Source of the DNA: an uncultured Flavobacteriales bacterium
GTDB lineage: Bacteria > Bacteroidota > Bacteroidia > Flavobacteriales_D > Crocinitomicaceae
Direction of reading: 5' to 3'
Assembly: GCA_913046365.1 (NCBI GenBank)
Contig: CAJWRM010000021.1
Span: 1 to 44,128, forward strand
Length of the DNA stretch: 44,128 bases
Under the pieces are notes generated by a model that made no database searches, was not told where the DNA came from, and saw only the letters and a program-made list of their open reading frames with translations. Within the stretch, counting starts at the first letter, position 1. Each line of letters opens with the position of its first letter. A program made the position numbers and the translations under genes. This document shows, piece after piece, positions 1 through 9,361 of the stretch.

Positions 1-52
1 TTAAATGTAGAAGAAAACCTAGAAACTTTAGAAAAATATCCTGTCCTTCTTT

Positions 53-1771
53 TTAATACATAAAAAAGACAGGTAAGATATTGACACTCTTTTCGAAATA
101 AGGACTGCTCTTATATATAAAATAAAGCTGAGCCCATTCAGATTCACGAAAATCTTTGTCCGCATTCATTTTGCTTTCATATGCAGTTCTTAATTCAGTA
201 TCATTATTTAATATTTCTTCAATCTTGTCAATAAATACATAGCTCGAAAAGTATTCCTTTTGCTGAAGATAGCTATCGAAAAAATTCCAGGTGAAATATG
301 AATCCTCAGACTCAGGCTGCAATACGGAATGGATAAAAGATGCTCTTTCTTGATTTGAAGAAATTCTTACATCTCCTGCTTTTAATGCAACTGCTCTTTC
401 ACCGAGACTGACCTGCACATTATTTAATTTAAAATGGCCTTCATAAGGACGCTTGGAAACTTGATAATCAACCACTTCAAAAAAACCGAGTTGCATTATA
501 GTATCATTTTTAAGCTTATTCATTATGACCTTATTGGCCTTCAACCTTTTAATTACATCCTTCTCCTGACGACCAACAAAGTAATATTTAGGCACCCGGA
601 CTTCATTCTTAGGTTCGAAACTTTTGTAATGCGCAATATTTCGTTCATAAGGAGCTAGCGTATCATATTTGAGTCTCTCTAATCCTGTTATTTGATGTTT
701 TGGAAAAGAATGCTCATAACCCTTGAATAATATGGAGTCGCACAATCCGTCAGATTCATAACCAAAATGGAAAGTTTTAGACTCAGCAATCGACTTACGC
801 GCCTTTAATCTAGATTTTTCAATGAGCTTTTTGTGCTGAGTAGTCCAAGAAATAAGCGATTTCATAAAGGCTAATGTGGCCTGTACTCTTTGCGGAAAGG
901 GCTTGAGCATATGGGTTTCGACTGTAAAGCTTAAGGATTGAAAAAGAGCAGTGTAGCCCATAGAATAACGCGGTAGGTCATTGAATGCGACAATTCCTTC
1001 TCCAGGTGTTTGGCCCTTTAAGTCAACATATGGAAAGAGGTCAATACCATAGTTCGCATATAGGTCACTTTTTAAGCTTGGTAAAAGACTTTCATGCGTA
1101 ATTTTTTTTATTGCAGCAGGCATTCGATCACTTAAAGACGAAATGTATGTCAAGGTGTATTGATAGTCTGCCCCATTAGATACATGATTGTCTACAAATA
1201 CATCTGGGTCAAGACCATGAAAAATCTTAGAAAACACGAAAGCATTCTTAGAATCCATTTTTATAAAGTCTCGATTCAAATCTAAGTTTTGCGCATTCCC
1301 TCTAAAACCATATTCGTTGGGACCATTCTGATTTGCTCGACTATTAGAAGATCGATTAATCATCCCTCCGACATTATATGAGGGAATAAACGCGACTACC
1401 GGCATCTCTGAAGAAAACTCCTGGCCGACAATTAGTTCATCAAGCCAAATAAGACAAGCATTGATCCCATCGGGTTCTCCAGGGTGAATTGCATTATTGA
1501 ATAGTATTGTCGTTTCTTTTCTTGCTTTTTTAAAGGTTTCCAGTGAATCTTTAGCACCATTTACAATACATATATATATTGGGAGCCCGTAATCAGACTT
1601 TCCCATATTGTAAAGTTCGACTTTCTCACTCATCTTTGATAATTCAATGAGATGTTCAGATAGCTCGTAATACGTTGGAGTCGTATTTCCCTTCCATTTG
1701 TTTTGAGCAATGATATTGTTACCTAAAAATAGTATACAAATGATTGCTCCGATTTTAAATAGATATTTCAT
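53..1771 (-). CDS. Secreted M14-family zinc carboxypeptidase
   Basis: This 572-residue protein is predicted to be an exported metallopeptidase that removes C-terminal residues from peptides or opens peptidoglycan-type peptides. A signal peptide spans about residues 1-22 (hydrophobic stretch ending IIA-Q). The M14 zinc site is visible: HPGE with H96 and E99, then H196 in VDNHVSNG. LNRDF (N166, R167) matches the substrate-carboxylate-binding Asn-Arg pair, and FTVETH with E285 is the likely catalytic glutamate. The catalytic domain covers about residues 30-310. The C-terminal 250 residues have no domain I recognise and do not look like a T9SS sorting domain, so the enzyme is probably periplasmic. 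The start lies 3 nt after the stop of the upstream PETase-like gene, which implies one transcript. The exact substrate cannot be told. The first 52 bases of the window, beyond its stop, hold nothing recognisable. Confidence 0.88.
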   Translation of the reverse strand: MKYLFKIGAIICILFLGNNIIAQNKWKGNTTPTYYELSEHLIELSKMSEKVELYNMGKSDYGLPIYICIVNGAKDSLETFKKARKETTILFNNAIHPGEPDGINACLIWLDELIVGQEFSSEMPVVAFIPSYNVGGMINRSSNSRANQNGPNEYGFRGNAQNLDLNRDFIKMDSKNAFVFSKIFHGLDPDVFVDNHVSNGADYQYTLTYISSLSDRMPAAIKKITHESLLPSLKSDLYANYGIDLFPYVDLKGQTPGEGIVAFNDLPRYSMGYTALFQSLSFTVETHMLKPFPQRVQATLAFMKSLISWTTQHKKLIEKSRLKARKSIAESKTFHFGYESDGLCDSILFKGYEHSFPKHQITGLERLKYDTLAPYERNIAHYKSFEPKNEVRVPKYYFVGRQEKDVIKRLKANKVIMNKLKNDTIMQLGFFEVVDYQVSKRPYEGHFKLNNVQVSLGERAVALKAGDVRISSNQERASFIHSVLQPESEDSYFTWNFFDSYLQQKEYFSSYVFIDKIEEILNNDTELRTAYESKMNADKDFRESEWAQLYFIYKSSPYFEKSVNILPVFFMY

Positions 1772-1774
1772 CGC

Positions 1775-2881
1775 TTATATTTTGACAAATCTGTAGTTAA
1801 GATTACCCACCCTTAATGAGTAAGGCCCATACTGGAGACCCTCAATCTCTATTTTATTTAACTGCTTTGATACAACGCCACCTTGTACACATTTCCCTAA
1901 TGCATCGTAGACTTTGTACTCAACATCGTCTACCTCAATCAAATTGAGAAAAATACTTCCGTTTGCTGGGTTAGGATATAGCAGTAAGATTTCTTCATCA
2001 TAAGGTGAAAATAGCTCAAGTGATTCACAGTCAATATTTGTCTCATAAGCAAATGAATTCGATGGGTTATCGAGTAAAAAATCACAATAACAAGGGTCAG
2101 CTAAAAGATAAGTTTTTAGCCAAGAAAGCGCATAAATACCTGTCTCTCCTCCAGCCATATTTGGTTCATTTGCTGCACCATGACCCCCATCTTCAATTTC
2201 AAAATAAAGCTTATCCGTATCATTTGGTGTATTAGTATAATGCATATAACCATATTCAGATGGGCTAGCGATATCATCATTCTGGCCCGTAAAAATAAGA
2301 ACCGGAACATCATGAATTAAATCAGAAGCATCAAAATCATTCAAGTCTAACCAAGGACATAATCCAACAACCGCTTTTAATGAAGGATCTATTGATGCAG
2401 CCAATTGTGCTCCACCGCCGCCCATGGACCATCCAGAAACAGCAAAATTGTTGACATTGATCTTTCCATTTAAAGGAGATCCTTCACGAGTATTCTCCGA
2501 CTTAATGGTTTCAATGGCATCCAACAGCGCAACGGCACGCATTGCTGGCCAATCAGCACAGGGATCATTTGTTCCCAAAGTGATAGAAACAATACCATGA
2601 GACGCATAAAAAGGACCCCAATTTTGAATATCCGTTTCTACACCACAATATCCCGGAACAATGGCTATACCTGAATATGGAGGTACACCATTATTCGGAT
2701 AATATATCGTTGCCCCTTCATAATCAGGGCCGTTTCTAATATCATCAACACCTTCTACCAGAATAGAAACAGAAAATGGACCAGGATTCGTTATAGAAGC
2801 CAAGGTGACATCTTCACATTGAGCATAGCAATTCGACAAGAGTATAGAGAGGGAAATAGAAACGAACAAAAATCTAAACAA
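1775..2881 (-). CDS. PETase/cutinase-like polyester hydrolase with T9SS sorting domain
   Basis: This 368-residue protein is a secreted alpha/beta hydrolase that closely resembles the bacterial cutinase/PET-hydrolase family. From recall of Ideonella PETase, these blocks match: AIVPGY (oxyanion Tyr, here Y78), [15 protein letters not shown] (nucleophile S152, flanked by W151 and M153), PSLKA, CPW (W177), ND.IA (D202) and GGH (H234). A signal peptide covers residues 1-20 (NCYA-Q). The C-terminal cysteine pair near C266/C285 fits the family disulfide, but the second PETase-type disulfide near the active site is absent (G199 and A236 in place of Cys). Residues about 297-368 form a type A T9SS sorting domain (LYPNPANG...YDALGK...YSLRV). 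No in-frame ATG exists at the 5' end: the start must be TTG at 2881 or TTG at 2869. Polyester activity is inferred, and natural substrates may be cutin-like or other esters. Confidence 0.87.
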   Translation of the reverse strand: MFRFLFVSISLSILLSNCYAQCEDVTLASITNPGPFSVSILVEGVDDIRNGPDYEGATIYYPNNGVPPYSGIAIVPGYCGVETDIQNWGPFYASHGIVSITLGTNDPCADWPAMRAVALLDAIETIKSENTREGSPLNGKINVNNFAVSGWSMGGGGAQLAASIDPSLKAVVGLCPWLDLNDFDASDLIHDVPVLIFTGQNDDIASPSEYGYMHYTNTPNDTDKLYFEIEDGGHGAANEPNMAGGETGIYALSWLKTYLLADPCYCDFLLDNPSNSFAYETNIDCESLELFSPYDEEILLLYPNPANGSIFLNLIEVDDVEYKVYDALGKCVQGGVVSKQLNKIEIEGLQYGPYSLRVGNLNYRFVKI

Positions 2882-3030
2882 AGTAATTGATTTTAATGAA
2901 CCTCTAAAATACAGAATATTATCTCAGACTTACCATCGAAATATGGACTATATTGACTACATATTTATTAAAATATCACTTTGGGTATTTACTTTTTACG
3001 GGTGTTCGCATAGAGATTTTAGAATGTTTG

Positions 3031-3038
3031 TAAATTTG
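3031..3038 (+). promoter_or_regulatory. TAnnTTTG -7 element before trmD
   Basis: TAAATTTG is an exact match to the Bacteroidota -7 consensus. It ends 3 nt before the GTG at 3042, so transcription probably begins at or next to that start codon. This argues against the upstream ATG codons at 2943 and 3024 as translation starts. I see no clear TTG -33 element at the expected spacing. Confidence 0.55.
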
Positions 3039-3041
3039 CCT

Positions 3042-3719
3042 GTGCGTATTGATATTTTAACCTTACTTCCGGAATTACTTAACGGACCTTTTGCTGCTTC
3101 AATCTTGCATAGAGCACAGGAAAAAGGTCTTGTTGAGATACACATGCATAATATACGTGATTACGCAACAGACAAACATAAAAATGTCGATGACTACCAA
3201 TACGGTGGCGGCGCGGGCATGGTTATGAGCATTGAACCAATAGTGACAATAATTGAAAAGCTTCAAAAAGAAAGAACATACGACGAGGTTATCTATATGA
3301 CACCTGATGGTACTTTATTAGAGCAAAATACCTGCAATGACTTATCCTTGAAAAAAAATCTAATGATTCTTTGTGGCCACTACAAAGGCATAGATGAGCG
3401 TGTTCGAGAACACTTTATCACCAGAGAGATTTCAATAGGCTCATATGTTTTGTCTGGTGGTGAGCTCGCAGCCGCAGTGCTTACAGATACTATTGTCAGA
3501 TTACTACCAGGGGTTCTCAATGATGAGACTTCAGCCCTTACAGACAGTTTTCAAGATAAACTTTTATCACCACCTGTATACACAAGACCTCCCGAGTTTA
3601 GAGGCTGGAAGGTGCCCAAGATTTTGTTGTCAGGAAATTTCCCAGAAATTGAAAAATGGAGAGAAAAAAAAGCGATTGAAAGAACACAAGAAAGACGACC
3701 AGATCTTTTCGATGAATAA
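3042..3719 (+). CDS. trmD: tRNA (guanine-N1-)-methyltransferase TrmD
   Basis: TrmD methylates N1 of G37 in tRNAs read by CNN codons, using S-adenosylmethionine, and prevents +1 frameshifting. The protein shows the family start [13 protein letters not shown], then [24 protein letters not shown] and the deep-trefoil-knot region [14 protein letters not shown]. It ends at about 225 residues, the normal family size. The open frame extends upstream to 2943, but those extra 33 residues are unlike TrmD, and the TAAATTTG element sits just before GTG 3042, so I chose that GTG. The gene stands between the divergent PETase operon and the aminotransferase gene. Confidence 0.93.
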   Translation: MRIDILTLLPELLNGPFAASILHRAQEKGLVEIHMHNIRDYATDKHKNVDDYQYGGGAGMVMSIEPIVTIIEKLQKERTYDEVIYMTPDGTLLEQNTCNDLSLKKNLMILCGHYKGIDERVREHFITREISIGSYVLSGGELAAAVLTDTIVRLLPGVLNDETSALTDSFQDKLLSPPVYTRPPEFRGWKVPKILLSGNFPEIEKWREKKAIERTQERRPDLFDE

Positions 3720-3766
3720 GATATTAAAATGTCAACCATAACACTCTTTTCAGACTTGAATTTGAT

Positions 3767-3774
3767 TAAATTTG
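3767..3774 (+). promoter_or_regulatory. TAnnTTTG -7 element before the aminotransferase
   Basis: TAAATTTG lies 18 nt upstream of ATG 3793. It overlaps a TTG at 3772 that could be taken for a start codon; being part of the promoter, that TTG cannot be translated from this transcript. Confidence 0.5.
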
Positions 3775-3792
3775 CGCCAAAATAAAATTTCT

Positions 3793-4986
3793 ATGATCCA
3801 ACTATCAGAACGCTTGCTAGCAATGGAGGAATCTGCAACGATTGCTATGTCCAGGAAAAGCCGAGAGCTTAAAGCGCAAGGAAAAGATGTAATCTCACTA
3901 TCCTTAGGAGAGCCAGACTTTAATACACCACAATTTATTAAAGATGCAGCTACTGAAGCAATGGATAACAATTTTACAAAATACATGCCTGTCCCGGGTT
4001 ATGATGATTTAAGAGAAAGCATTTCAAATAAGTTCAAAAGGGACAACAATCTAAATTATGATAAAGATCAAATTGTAGTTTCAACAGGAGCAAAACAATC
4101 CATCGCAAATGTAGTGCTGACTTTGATTAATCCCGGAGATGAGGTAATCATACCTGCCCCATTCTGGGTTTCATATATAGAGATTGTAAAAGTAGCGGGT
4201 GGAGTTCCAGTTCTTGTAAACGCAGGAATTGATAAAGATTTTAAAATTAGCGGAAAGGATTTAGAAAACTCCATTACTACGAAAACTAAGCTAATGATCT
4301 TCTCTACACCCTGCAATCCAACTGGTTCTGTTTATAATCGATCCGAATTGAGAAACCTAGCGGATGTGATCAAAAACCACCCCTCTCTTATTGTTTTATG
4401 TGATGAAATTTACGAGCACATCAACTTTGAAAGCAAACATGAAAGTCTCGCACAATTTAATGATGTTTATGAACAAGTTGTTACTGTAAATGGTGTATCG
4501 AAAGCTTGGGCAATGACAGGATGGAGACTTGGGTATATTGGCGCCCCTAAAGCTATTGCCAGCGCCTGTTCGAAGGTACAGGGACAATTTACATCAGGAA
4601 CATCAAGCATTACGCAAAAAGCAGCAATTGCTGCCATGGAGGCAGACCCTCAAATACTAAATGATATGATTTCAGCGTTTAAGTCAAGACGAGGACTTGT
4701 TCTTGATGCGTTAGCTAAAATGCCTGGCATCAAAACAAACCACCCAGGAGGCGCGTTTTATGTCTTCCCAGACTGCAGCGCTTACTTTGGAAAAACGAAC
4801 GGAAGCTTAACGATAAATAACGCAAATGATTTGTGCCTTTATCTGTTAGAAGAAGCTTTGGTTGCTTTGGTCACAGGAGATGCATTTGGTGACCCGAATT
4901 GCTTTAGAATTTCTTATGCGGCATCGGAAGAAACCCTTATGGAAGCCATGCGTAGAATAAAAGCAGCCTTGTCAAAACTAAATTAA
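3793..4986 (+). CDS. PLP-dependent aminotransferase, aspartate aminotransferase type
   Basis: This 397-residue fold-type I aminotransferase probably interconverts aspartate and oxaloacetate with a 2-oxoglutarate/glutamate partner in the cytoplasm. Visible features are SLGEPDF near residue 37, STGAKQS near 97, CNPTG (N175), LCDEIYEH (D204), and the PLP-binding lysine K237 in NGVSKAWAMTGWR. An arginine in CFRISYA near the C-terminus should bind the substrate alpha-carboxylate. The start at ATG 3793 gives the usual N-terminus for the family. The next gene begins on the base after its TAA, so the two are probably co-translated. Substrate preference among family members (AspC/AspB-like or broader) cannot be settled by eye. 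Confidence 0.9.
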   Translation: MIQLSERLLAMEESATIAMSRKSRELKAQGKDVISLSLGEPDFNTPQFIKDAATEAMDNNFTKYMPVPGYDDLRESISNKFKRDNNLNYDKDQIVVSTGAKQSIANVVLTLINPGDEVIIPAPFWVSYIEIVKVAGGVPVLVNAGIDKDFKISGKDLENSITTKTKLMIFSTPCNPTGSVYNRSELRNLADVIKNHPSLIVLCDEIYEHINFESKHESLAQFNDVYEQVVTVNGVSKAWAMTGWRLGYIGAPKAIASACSKVQGQFTSGTSSITQKAAIAAMEADPQILNDMISAFKSRRGLVLDALAKMPGIKTNHPGGAFYVFPDCSAYFGKTNGSLTINNANDLCLYLLEEALVALVTGDAFGDPNCFRISYAASEETLMEAMRRIKAALSKLN

Positions 4987-5970
4987 GTGAATTACGAAGA
5001 TATTTTAAAAGAGTTTAAAGGAAAGCGCATACTCGTTGTAGGAGATGTTATGCTCGATGCTTATATTCTTGGTAAGGTTACTAGAATAAGCCCTGAGGCT
5101 CCAGTTCCGGTAGTTTCTTTAGACAAAAAAGAAAATAGAATTGGTGGAGCAGGAAATGTCGCCTTGAATTTAAAAAATCTAGGGGCCTCCCCTATAATTG
5201 CTTCGGTCATCGGAACTGATTCAGAAGGTGAAATCCTCGAGGAGTTATTTCAAAAAAGAGGAATATCTTCAGCTGGTTTAGTTAGAAGTAAATTCCGAAA
5301 AACAACGGTAAAAACCAGAGTAATTTCATCAAAACAGCAGCTTTTAAGAATAGATTCGGAAGACACCCACGCTTTATCAAGTGAACACAAACAGCTTTTG
5401 TTCGAAAAGATAATCCAACTAATAGGAATAGGCTTAGATGCGATTATTTTAGAAGACTACGATAAGGGCGTACTAAATGAAAACAATATACAGCGAATTA
5501 TTACTGAGGCAAACAAAAAAAATATACCAGTTACCGCTGATCCCAAAAAAGAAAATTTTCATCATTATTATGGTTTACGCTTATTCAAGCCAAACCTCAA
5601 AGAACTAAAAGAAGGTTTAAATATTGATTTTAGCTTTGAAAATGACCGTGATGCTTTTGAAACAGCAGTTCAAAATCTTAGAAAATCAATTCCTCATGAA
5701 GTTTCATTAATTACACTATCTGAACACGGTGTTTACATTTGTGACAACTCAAAAAAAACACACATTGAAGCCCATAAAAGGGAAATTACAGATGTTTCGG
5801 GAGCTGGCGATACCGTTATTGCGGTAGCAACCCTGTGCCTTCTTTCCGAGGCACCATTAGAAGCAATTGCCAAGATTTCCAATATCGCAGGTGGTATGGT
5901 ATGCGAGAAACCTGGAGTGGTCAGTATTTCATTCGAAGAATTAAAAAAAGAGGTACGCGAACTCCTTTAG
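4987..5970 (+). CDS. rfaE1: D-glycero-beta-D-manno-heptose-7-phosphate kinase homologue (PfkB family)
   Basis: This 327-residue PfkB-type sugar kinase resembles the kinase half of HldE/RfaE, which makes heptose 1,7-bisphosphate for ADP-heptose and LPS core. Supporting motifs are [32 protein letters not shown] near residue 51, EDYDKGVL near 156, TADPK, FKPN, and the catalytic signature DVSGAGDTV with D275. The nucleotidyltransferase half of bifunctional HldE is absent, as is usual for single-domain RfaE1 in this phylum. The start is a GTG directly abutting the aminotransferase stop (0 nt), and ubiE follows after 20 nt. Its true substrate could be another phosphosugar. Confidence 0.85.
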   Translation: MNYEDILKEFKGKRILVVGDVMLDAYILGKVTRISPEAPVPVVSLDKKENRIGGAGNVALNLKNLGASPIIASVIGTDSEGEILEELFQKRGISSAGLVRSKFRKTTVKTRVISSKQQLLRIDSEDTHALSSEHKQLLFEKIIQLIGIGLDAIILEDYDKGVLNENNIQRIITEANKKNIPVTADPKKENFHHYYGLRLFKPNLKELKEGLNIDFSFENDRDAFETAVQNLRKSIPHEVSLITLSEHGVYICDNSKKTHIEAHKREITDVSGAGDTVIAVATLCLLSEAPLEAIAKISNIAGGMVCEKPGVVSISFEELKKEVRELL

Positions 5971-5990
5971 CAATTAAGTGTTTAAGTAAT

Positions 5991-6719
5991 ATGTCAGATA
6001 AAACAGTTAAACCATACAACAGCGAAAAATCTAAGAAAGAAGAGGTTGAACAAATGTTCGACAATATATCTGCGAAATACGATTTTTTGAACCACTTCTT
6101 ATCCTTAGGTATCGATAAGATCTGGAGAAGAAAGGCTGTTAAAGCCCTTCGTTCCACTGAACCGAAAAGAATATTAGATATTGCGACAGGCACTGGAGAT
6201 TTTGCAATCGCAAACTTAAAACTTGATCCAGAAGAAGTTGTAGGTATTGATATATCTAATGGTATGCTTGAGGTAGGCAGACAAAAAATGATCAAGAGGA
6301 AGATTGATCACATTGTAAGTATGAAACAAGCAGACTCAGAAATGCTTCCTTTTGAAGATTGCTATTTTGACGGCTTGACAGTCGGTTTTGGGGTCCGTAA
6401 CTTTGAAAACCTAGAAAAAGGGCTTTCAGAAATGCTAAGGGTCCTTAGGCCAGGTGGAAAAGCGGTAATTCTAGAATTCTCAAAACCAAAAGCATTTCCA
6501 ATTAAACAAGCATTTGGATTCTACTCGAGGTACATAATCCCGACACTTGGAAAAAACATTTCCAAAGATGAACAAGCATACGCTTATCTCCCAGAGAGTG
6601 TGGCGGCATTTCCTGAAGGGAAAGAATTTACTGATATCCTGAGTAGACTAAATTATAAGCAAGTTACTGCAACACCTGTTAGCGGTGGGATTGCCACAAT
6701 TTACACGGGAATCAAATAA
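5991..6719 (+). CDS. ubiE: Demethylmenaquinone methyltransferase
   Basis: UbiE/MenG carries out the SAM-dependent C-methylation that finishes menaquinone. The 242-residue protein has the family opening [20 protein letters not shown] motif [12 protein letters not shown] near residue 62, GIDIS near 86, and [14 protein letters not shown] near 138. The frame is open upstream to 5835 but that part lies inside the kinase gene. ATG 5991 gives the expected N-terminus and leaves 20 nt after the kinase stop. porT begins 37 nt downstream. Confidence 0.93.
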   Translation: MSDKTVKPYNSEKSKKEEVEQMFDNISAKYDFLNHFLSLGIDKIWRRKAVKALRSTEPKRILDIATGTGDFAIANLKLDPEEVVGIDISNGMLEVGRQKMIKRKIDHIVSMKQADSEMLPFEDCYFDGLTVGFGVRNFENLEKGLSEMLRVLRPGGKAVILEFSKPKAFPIKQAFGFYSRYIIPTLGKNISKDEQAYAYLPESVAAFPEGKEFTDILSRLNYKQVTATPVSGGIATIYTGIK

Positions 6720-6756
6720 TACTGCAACATTGAACGCTTCTTTCCGTTATCAGATT

Positions 6757-7467
6757 ATGAAGTCGCTCCTTAGCATCACCTTTATGTGCTTATTTCTGTT
6801 CAGTTATGGACAAAAATTAAAGCAGCAACGCTTCAAGAATTTTGATAAAAAAGCATTTCGATTTGGTTTTATGCTAGGAATAAATAGTACCGACCTTACA
6901 GTGTATCAGAATCCAAATGCCTACGAAGAATATGGACTGGTCTCAGTTCAAAATGAATCACAACCTGGCGGTCAGCTAGGCATATTAACTACTTTAAAAC
7001 TAGGTACGCCAGTTCTGCGCCTTCGATTTATGCCAGGACTTTCTTTTCAAGAAAAAACACTCACCTATAGAAGCTTAGACAGTACGAATTTCCCAAAGGG
7101 CATGAGCGAAGAAAGAATAAATGCGACCTGTTTGGATTTCCCCTTGTCCTTTATTTTCAGAACAAAAAGATTTAACAATTTTGCCGCCTACGCCCTATTT
7201 GGTGGTCAATACTCAATTGATTTGCAATCACAGCAGGACGCATCACAAAACTACATTGACCCGTTTGTTAAGCTCAATAAATATGATATTCAAGGACAGC
7301 TCGGTGGTGGTATAGATTTTTACGCTCCCTTTTTTAAGTTTTCTATAGAGGTTAAATATTCTCACGGAGTGAAAAGCACATTTATACAAGACTATTCGCC
7401 GGTAGCTAAACCAATAGACCAACTGTATAACAAAGGATGGTGGTTCTCAATAATCTTCCAATCCTAA
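6757..7467 (+). CDS. porT: PorT-type outer membrane beta-barrel protein of the type IX secretion system
   Basis: This 236-residue protein has a signal peptide (about residues 1-19, ending FSYGQ) followed by FRFGFMLGIN and alternating hydrophobic strands that end in an aromatic-rich C-terminus, as in an eight-strand outer membrane barrel. PorT/SprT is required for T9SS export in Porphyromonas and Flavobacterium, and a position directly after ubiE is typical in this phylum. I identify it from sequence character plus this context. The start at ATG 6757 gives a proper signal peptide; the frame is open upstream into ubiE. Its TAA overlaps the next ATG (TAATG), so the FAD protein is translationally coupled. 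Confidence 0.82.
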   Translation: MKSLLSITFMCLFLFSYGQKLKQQRFKNFDKKAFRFGFMLGINSTDLTVYQNPNAYEEYGLVSVQNESQPGGQLGILTTLKLGTPVLRLRFMPGLSFQEKTLTYRSLDSTNFPKGMSEERINATCLDFPLSFIFRTKRFNNFAAYALFGGQYSIDLQSQQDASQNYIDPFVKLNKYDIQGQLGGGIDFYAPFFKFSIEVKYSHGVKSTFIQDYSPVAKPIDQLYNKGWWFSIIFQS

Positions 7468-9014
7468 TGAAAGAAATCTCATTTTATGTCAGTCCCGAGC
7501 AAGCAAAAGATGAATCTTACCTCAAGCAAGTTATCATTGATAAACTAAAGCTAAAACATTCGAATGCTTTTCAATATAAATGGCATAAAAGAAGTATTGA
7601 TGCGCGTAAGAAGAATATCAGAATTCTCTGCACATTTCATGTTTATTTCGAAAATGATTCTCCTCCTCTACCTTATGAACCGAAATTCAGGCCATTAGAC
7701 ACTGAAAAAGAGGTACACATTATAGGATTAGGTCCGGCAGGGATTTTTGCAGCATTAAGTGCCTTAGAGCTAGGAATGAAACCAATTGTTTATGAGAGAG
7801 GTAAGGCTGTCAAAGAAAGGATTAAGGATATCGGAAAGCTAAATCGAAAAGGGATCGTCAATGGAAATAGCAACTATTGCTATGGCGAGGGCGGAGCTGG
7901 TACATATTCGGATGGAAAACTTTACACAAGATCCAAAAAAAGAGGTGCTGTCAGACAAGTTCTAGAAACGTTTGTTTATTTCGGTGCAAATGACGACATA
8001 CTTGTTGAGGCGCATCCTCATATTGGAACAAATAAACTTCCAAGAATAGTTTCAGCAATGAGTGATAAAATCGTTGAAATGGGCGGAGAAATACACTTCA
8101 ACCAGCAATTAACGGATTTAGCAATTGAAAATAACCGAATCTGCTCTATTACTTTGAACGAACAAAACACAGTTACAGTTGCGAATCTAGTCTTGGCTAC
8201 GGGGCATTCTGCTCGAGATATTTTTGAGCTACTTCATAGCAAAGGTATTCACATAGAAGCCAAACCATTTGCGCTAGGTGTTCGTGTTGAGCACAGCCAA
8301 GAGTTTATTGACAAAGCCCAATATCATGGTAGCGTAAATGATGATTATTTACCTCCCGCATCATATAGACTTGTAACCCAGGCCGAAAATAAAGGAGTAT
8401 ATTCCTTTTGTATGTGCCCTGGAGGTATCATTGCGCCTTGTGCAACATCAGCTGAAGAGGTAGTTACGAATGGTTGGTCTCCATCAAAAAGAAACAATCC
8501 TTACGCCAATTCAGGAATTGTTGTGTCGATTGAACCAGAGGACTTAGAAAATCCGAAAGATCCTTTTTGTGGAATTAAATTCCAAAAGAAAATTGAGCGC
8601 AAAGCTTGGGAATTAGCAGGTAAAAATCAAAAGGTACCAGCACAATGCTTAGCAGATTTTATTCATGGAAAAAAATCAACTGATTTCCCAAGAAGTTCAT
8701 ATCAACCGGGAATTACGAGCATAGAAATGGATGACGTATTTCCTGAATTCATCACAAGACGATTGCGTAAAGCTTTCCTAGATTTCAACAAAAAAGTTCC
8801 AGGTTTTATCTCTAATGATGCAGTACTCCACGCACCAGAATCAAGAACATCCTCCCCTGTTCTCATTCCTAGAAATAAAGAAACCTACCAACATATTAAT
8901 ATTAAAAACCTATACCCTTGTGCAGAAGGTGCAGGTTATGCCGGCGGAATTGTTTCTGCAGCAATTGATGGTATAAATTGTATACAAGCGCTACATGAAG
9001 AAATGGAGTCATAG
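7467..9014 (+). CDS. COG2509-type FAD-dependent dehydrogenase of unknown substrate
   Basis: This 515-residue cytoplasmic flavoprotein has an N-terminal region of about 80 residues, then the dinucleotide-binding motif HIIGLGPAGIFAA (about residues 84-96) and the family block NYCYGEGGAGTYSDGKLYTR near 137. The C-terminal FAD-contact segment is PCAEGAGYAGGIVSAAIDG. Cysteines in FCMCPGGIIAPCA are also visible. The family is widespread but its reaction is not established, so I assign no substrate. ATG 7467 overlaps the porT stop by one base. It is the last gene of the ubiE-porT group and is followed by a gene-free stretch with a terminator. Confidence 0.85.
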   Translation: MKEISFYVSPEQAKDESYLKQVIIDKLKLKHSNAFQYKWHKRSIDARKKNIRILCTFHVYFENDSPPLPYEPKFRPLDTEKEVHIIGLGPAGIFAALSALELGMKPIVYERGKAVKERIKDIGKLNRKGIVNGNSNYCYGEGGAGTYSDGKLYTRSKKRGAVRQVLETFVYFGANDDILVEAHPHIGTNKLPRIVSAMSDKIVEMGGEIHFNQQLTDLAIENNRICSITLNEQNTVTVANLVLATGHSARDIFELLHSKGIHIEAKPFALGVRVEHSQEFIDKAQYHGSVNDDYLPPASYRLVTQAENKGVYSFCMCPGGIIAPCATSAEEVVTNGWSPSKRNNPYANSGIVVSIEPEDLENPKDPFCGIKFQKKIERKAWELAGKNQKVPAQCLADFIHGKKSTDFPRSSYQPGITSIEMDDVFPEFITRRLRKAFLDFNKKVPGFISNDAVLHAPESRTSSPVLIPRNKETYQHINIKNLYPCAEGAGYAGGIVSAAIDGINCIQALHEEMES

Positions 9015-9222
9015 TGCCCGTTTTATTTTCCATATGTAGAAATTAACATCGCCACAGGTAAATAATTTTAACGCCTAGGAAAACATATTGTGAATTATTA
9101 AAAAATAAAGGCATCCCTAACGAAATTACTACGTCTTTAATGTGACTATTGGTTAATAGCTAATTGTTCTCTTACGAATCTTATCTCCTTTGAATCGATT
9201 AAGAGCTCATTAGTCTTAGTAG
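9015..9222 (+). other. Structured non-coding stretch upstream of a terminator
   Basis: No convincing coding frame lies between 9015 and 9361. This part contains two small hairpins, CTATT-GGTT-AATAG (9146-9159) and CTCTTA...TAAGAG with a bulge (9169-9205), and then runs into the terminator. It could be a long 3' UTR of the flavoprotein gene or an independent small RNA. I found no TAnnTTTG promoter within it and cannot match it to a known RNA family by eye. From 9258 to 9361 I see only the promoter listed separately. Confidence 0.3.
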
Positions 9223-9257
9223 ACACCTCGTATTTCATTATATGAGGTGTTTTTTTT
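9223..9257 (+). terminator. Rho-independent terminator
   Basis: ACACCTC (9223-9229) pairs with GAGGTGT (9244-9250), and a run of eight T follows. It ends the ubiE-porT-FAD transcript or a small RNA lying upstream. Confidence 0.85.
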
Positions 9258-9307
9258 AACAGAAACAAAACTCATCCATAATGCGCAGTAGAAATGAAAA
9301 AATACAG

Positions 9308-9315
9308 TACTTTTG
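9308..9315 (+). promoter_or_regulatory. TAnnTTTG -7 element before the secreted CTD protein
   Basis: TACTTTTG is an exact consensus match. It would give a leader of about 40 nt before ATG 9362. No TTG -33 element is evident. Confidence 0.5.
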
Positions 9316-9361
9316 CGCCCGTAAATAACTAGAAACATTTCATAAATAGTACAAAAAGACT

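Noticed and set aside
2943-3041. N-terminal extension of TrmD starting at ATG 2943 or 3024
   Set aside because: The added residues are unlike TrmD, and a TAnnTTTG promoter element at 3031-3038 places transcription start after them.
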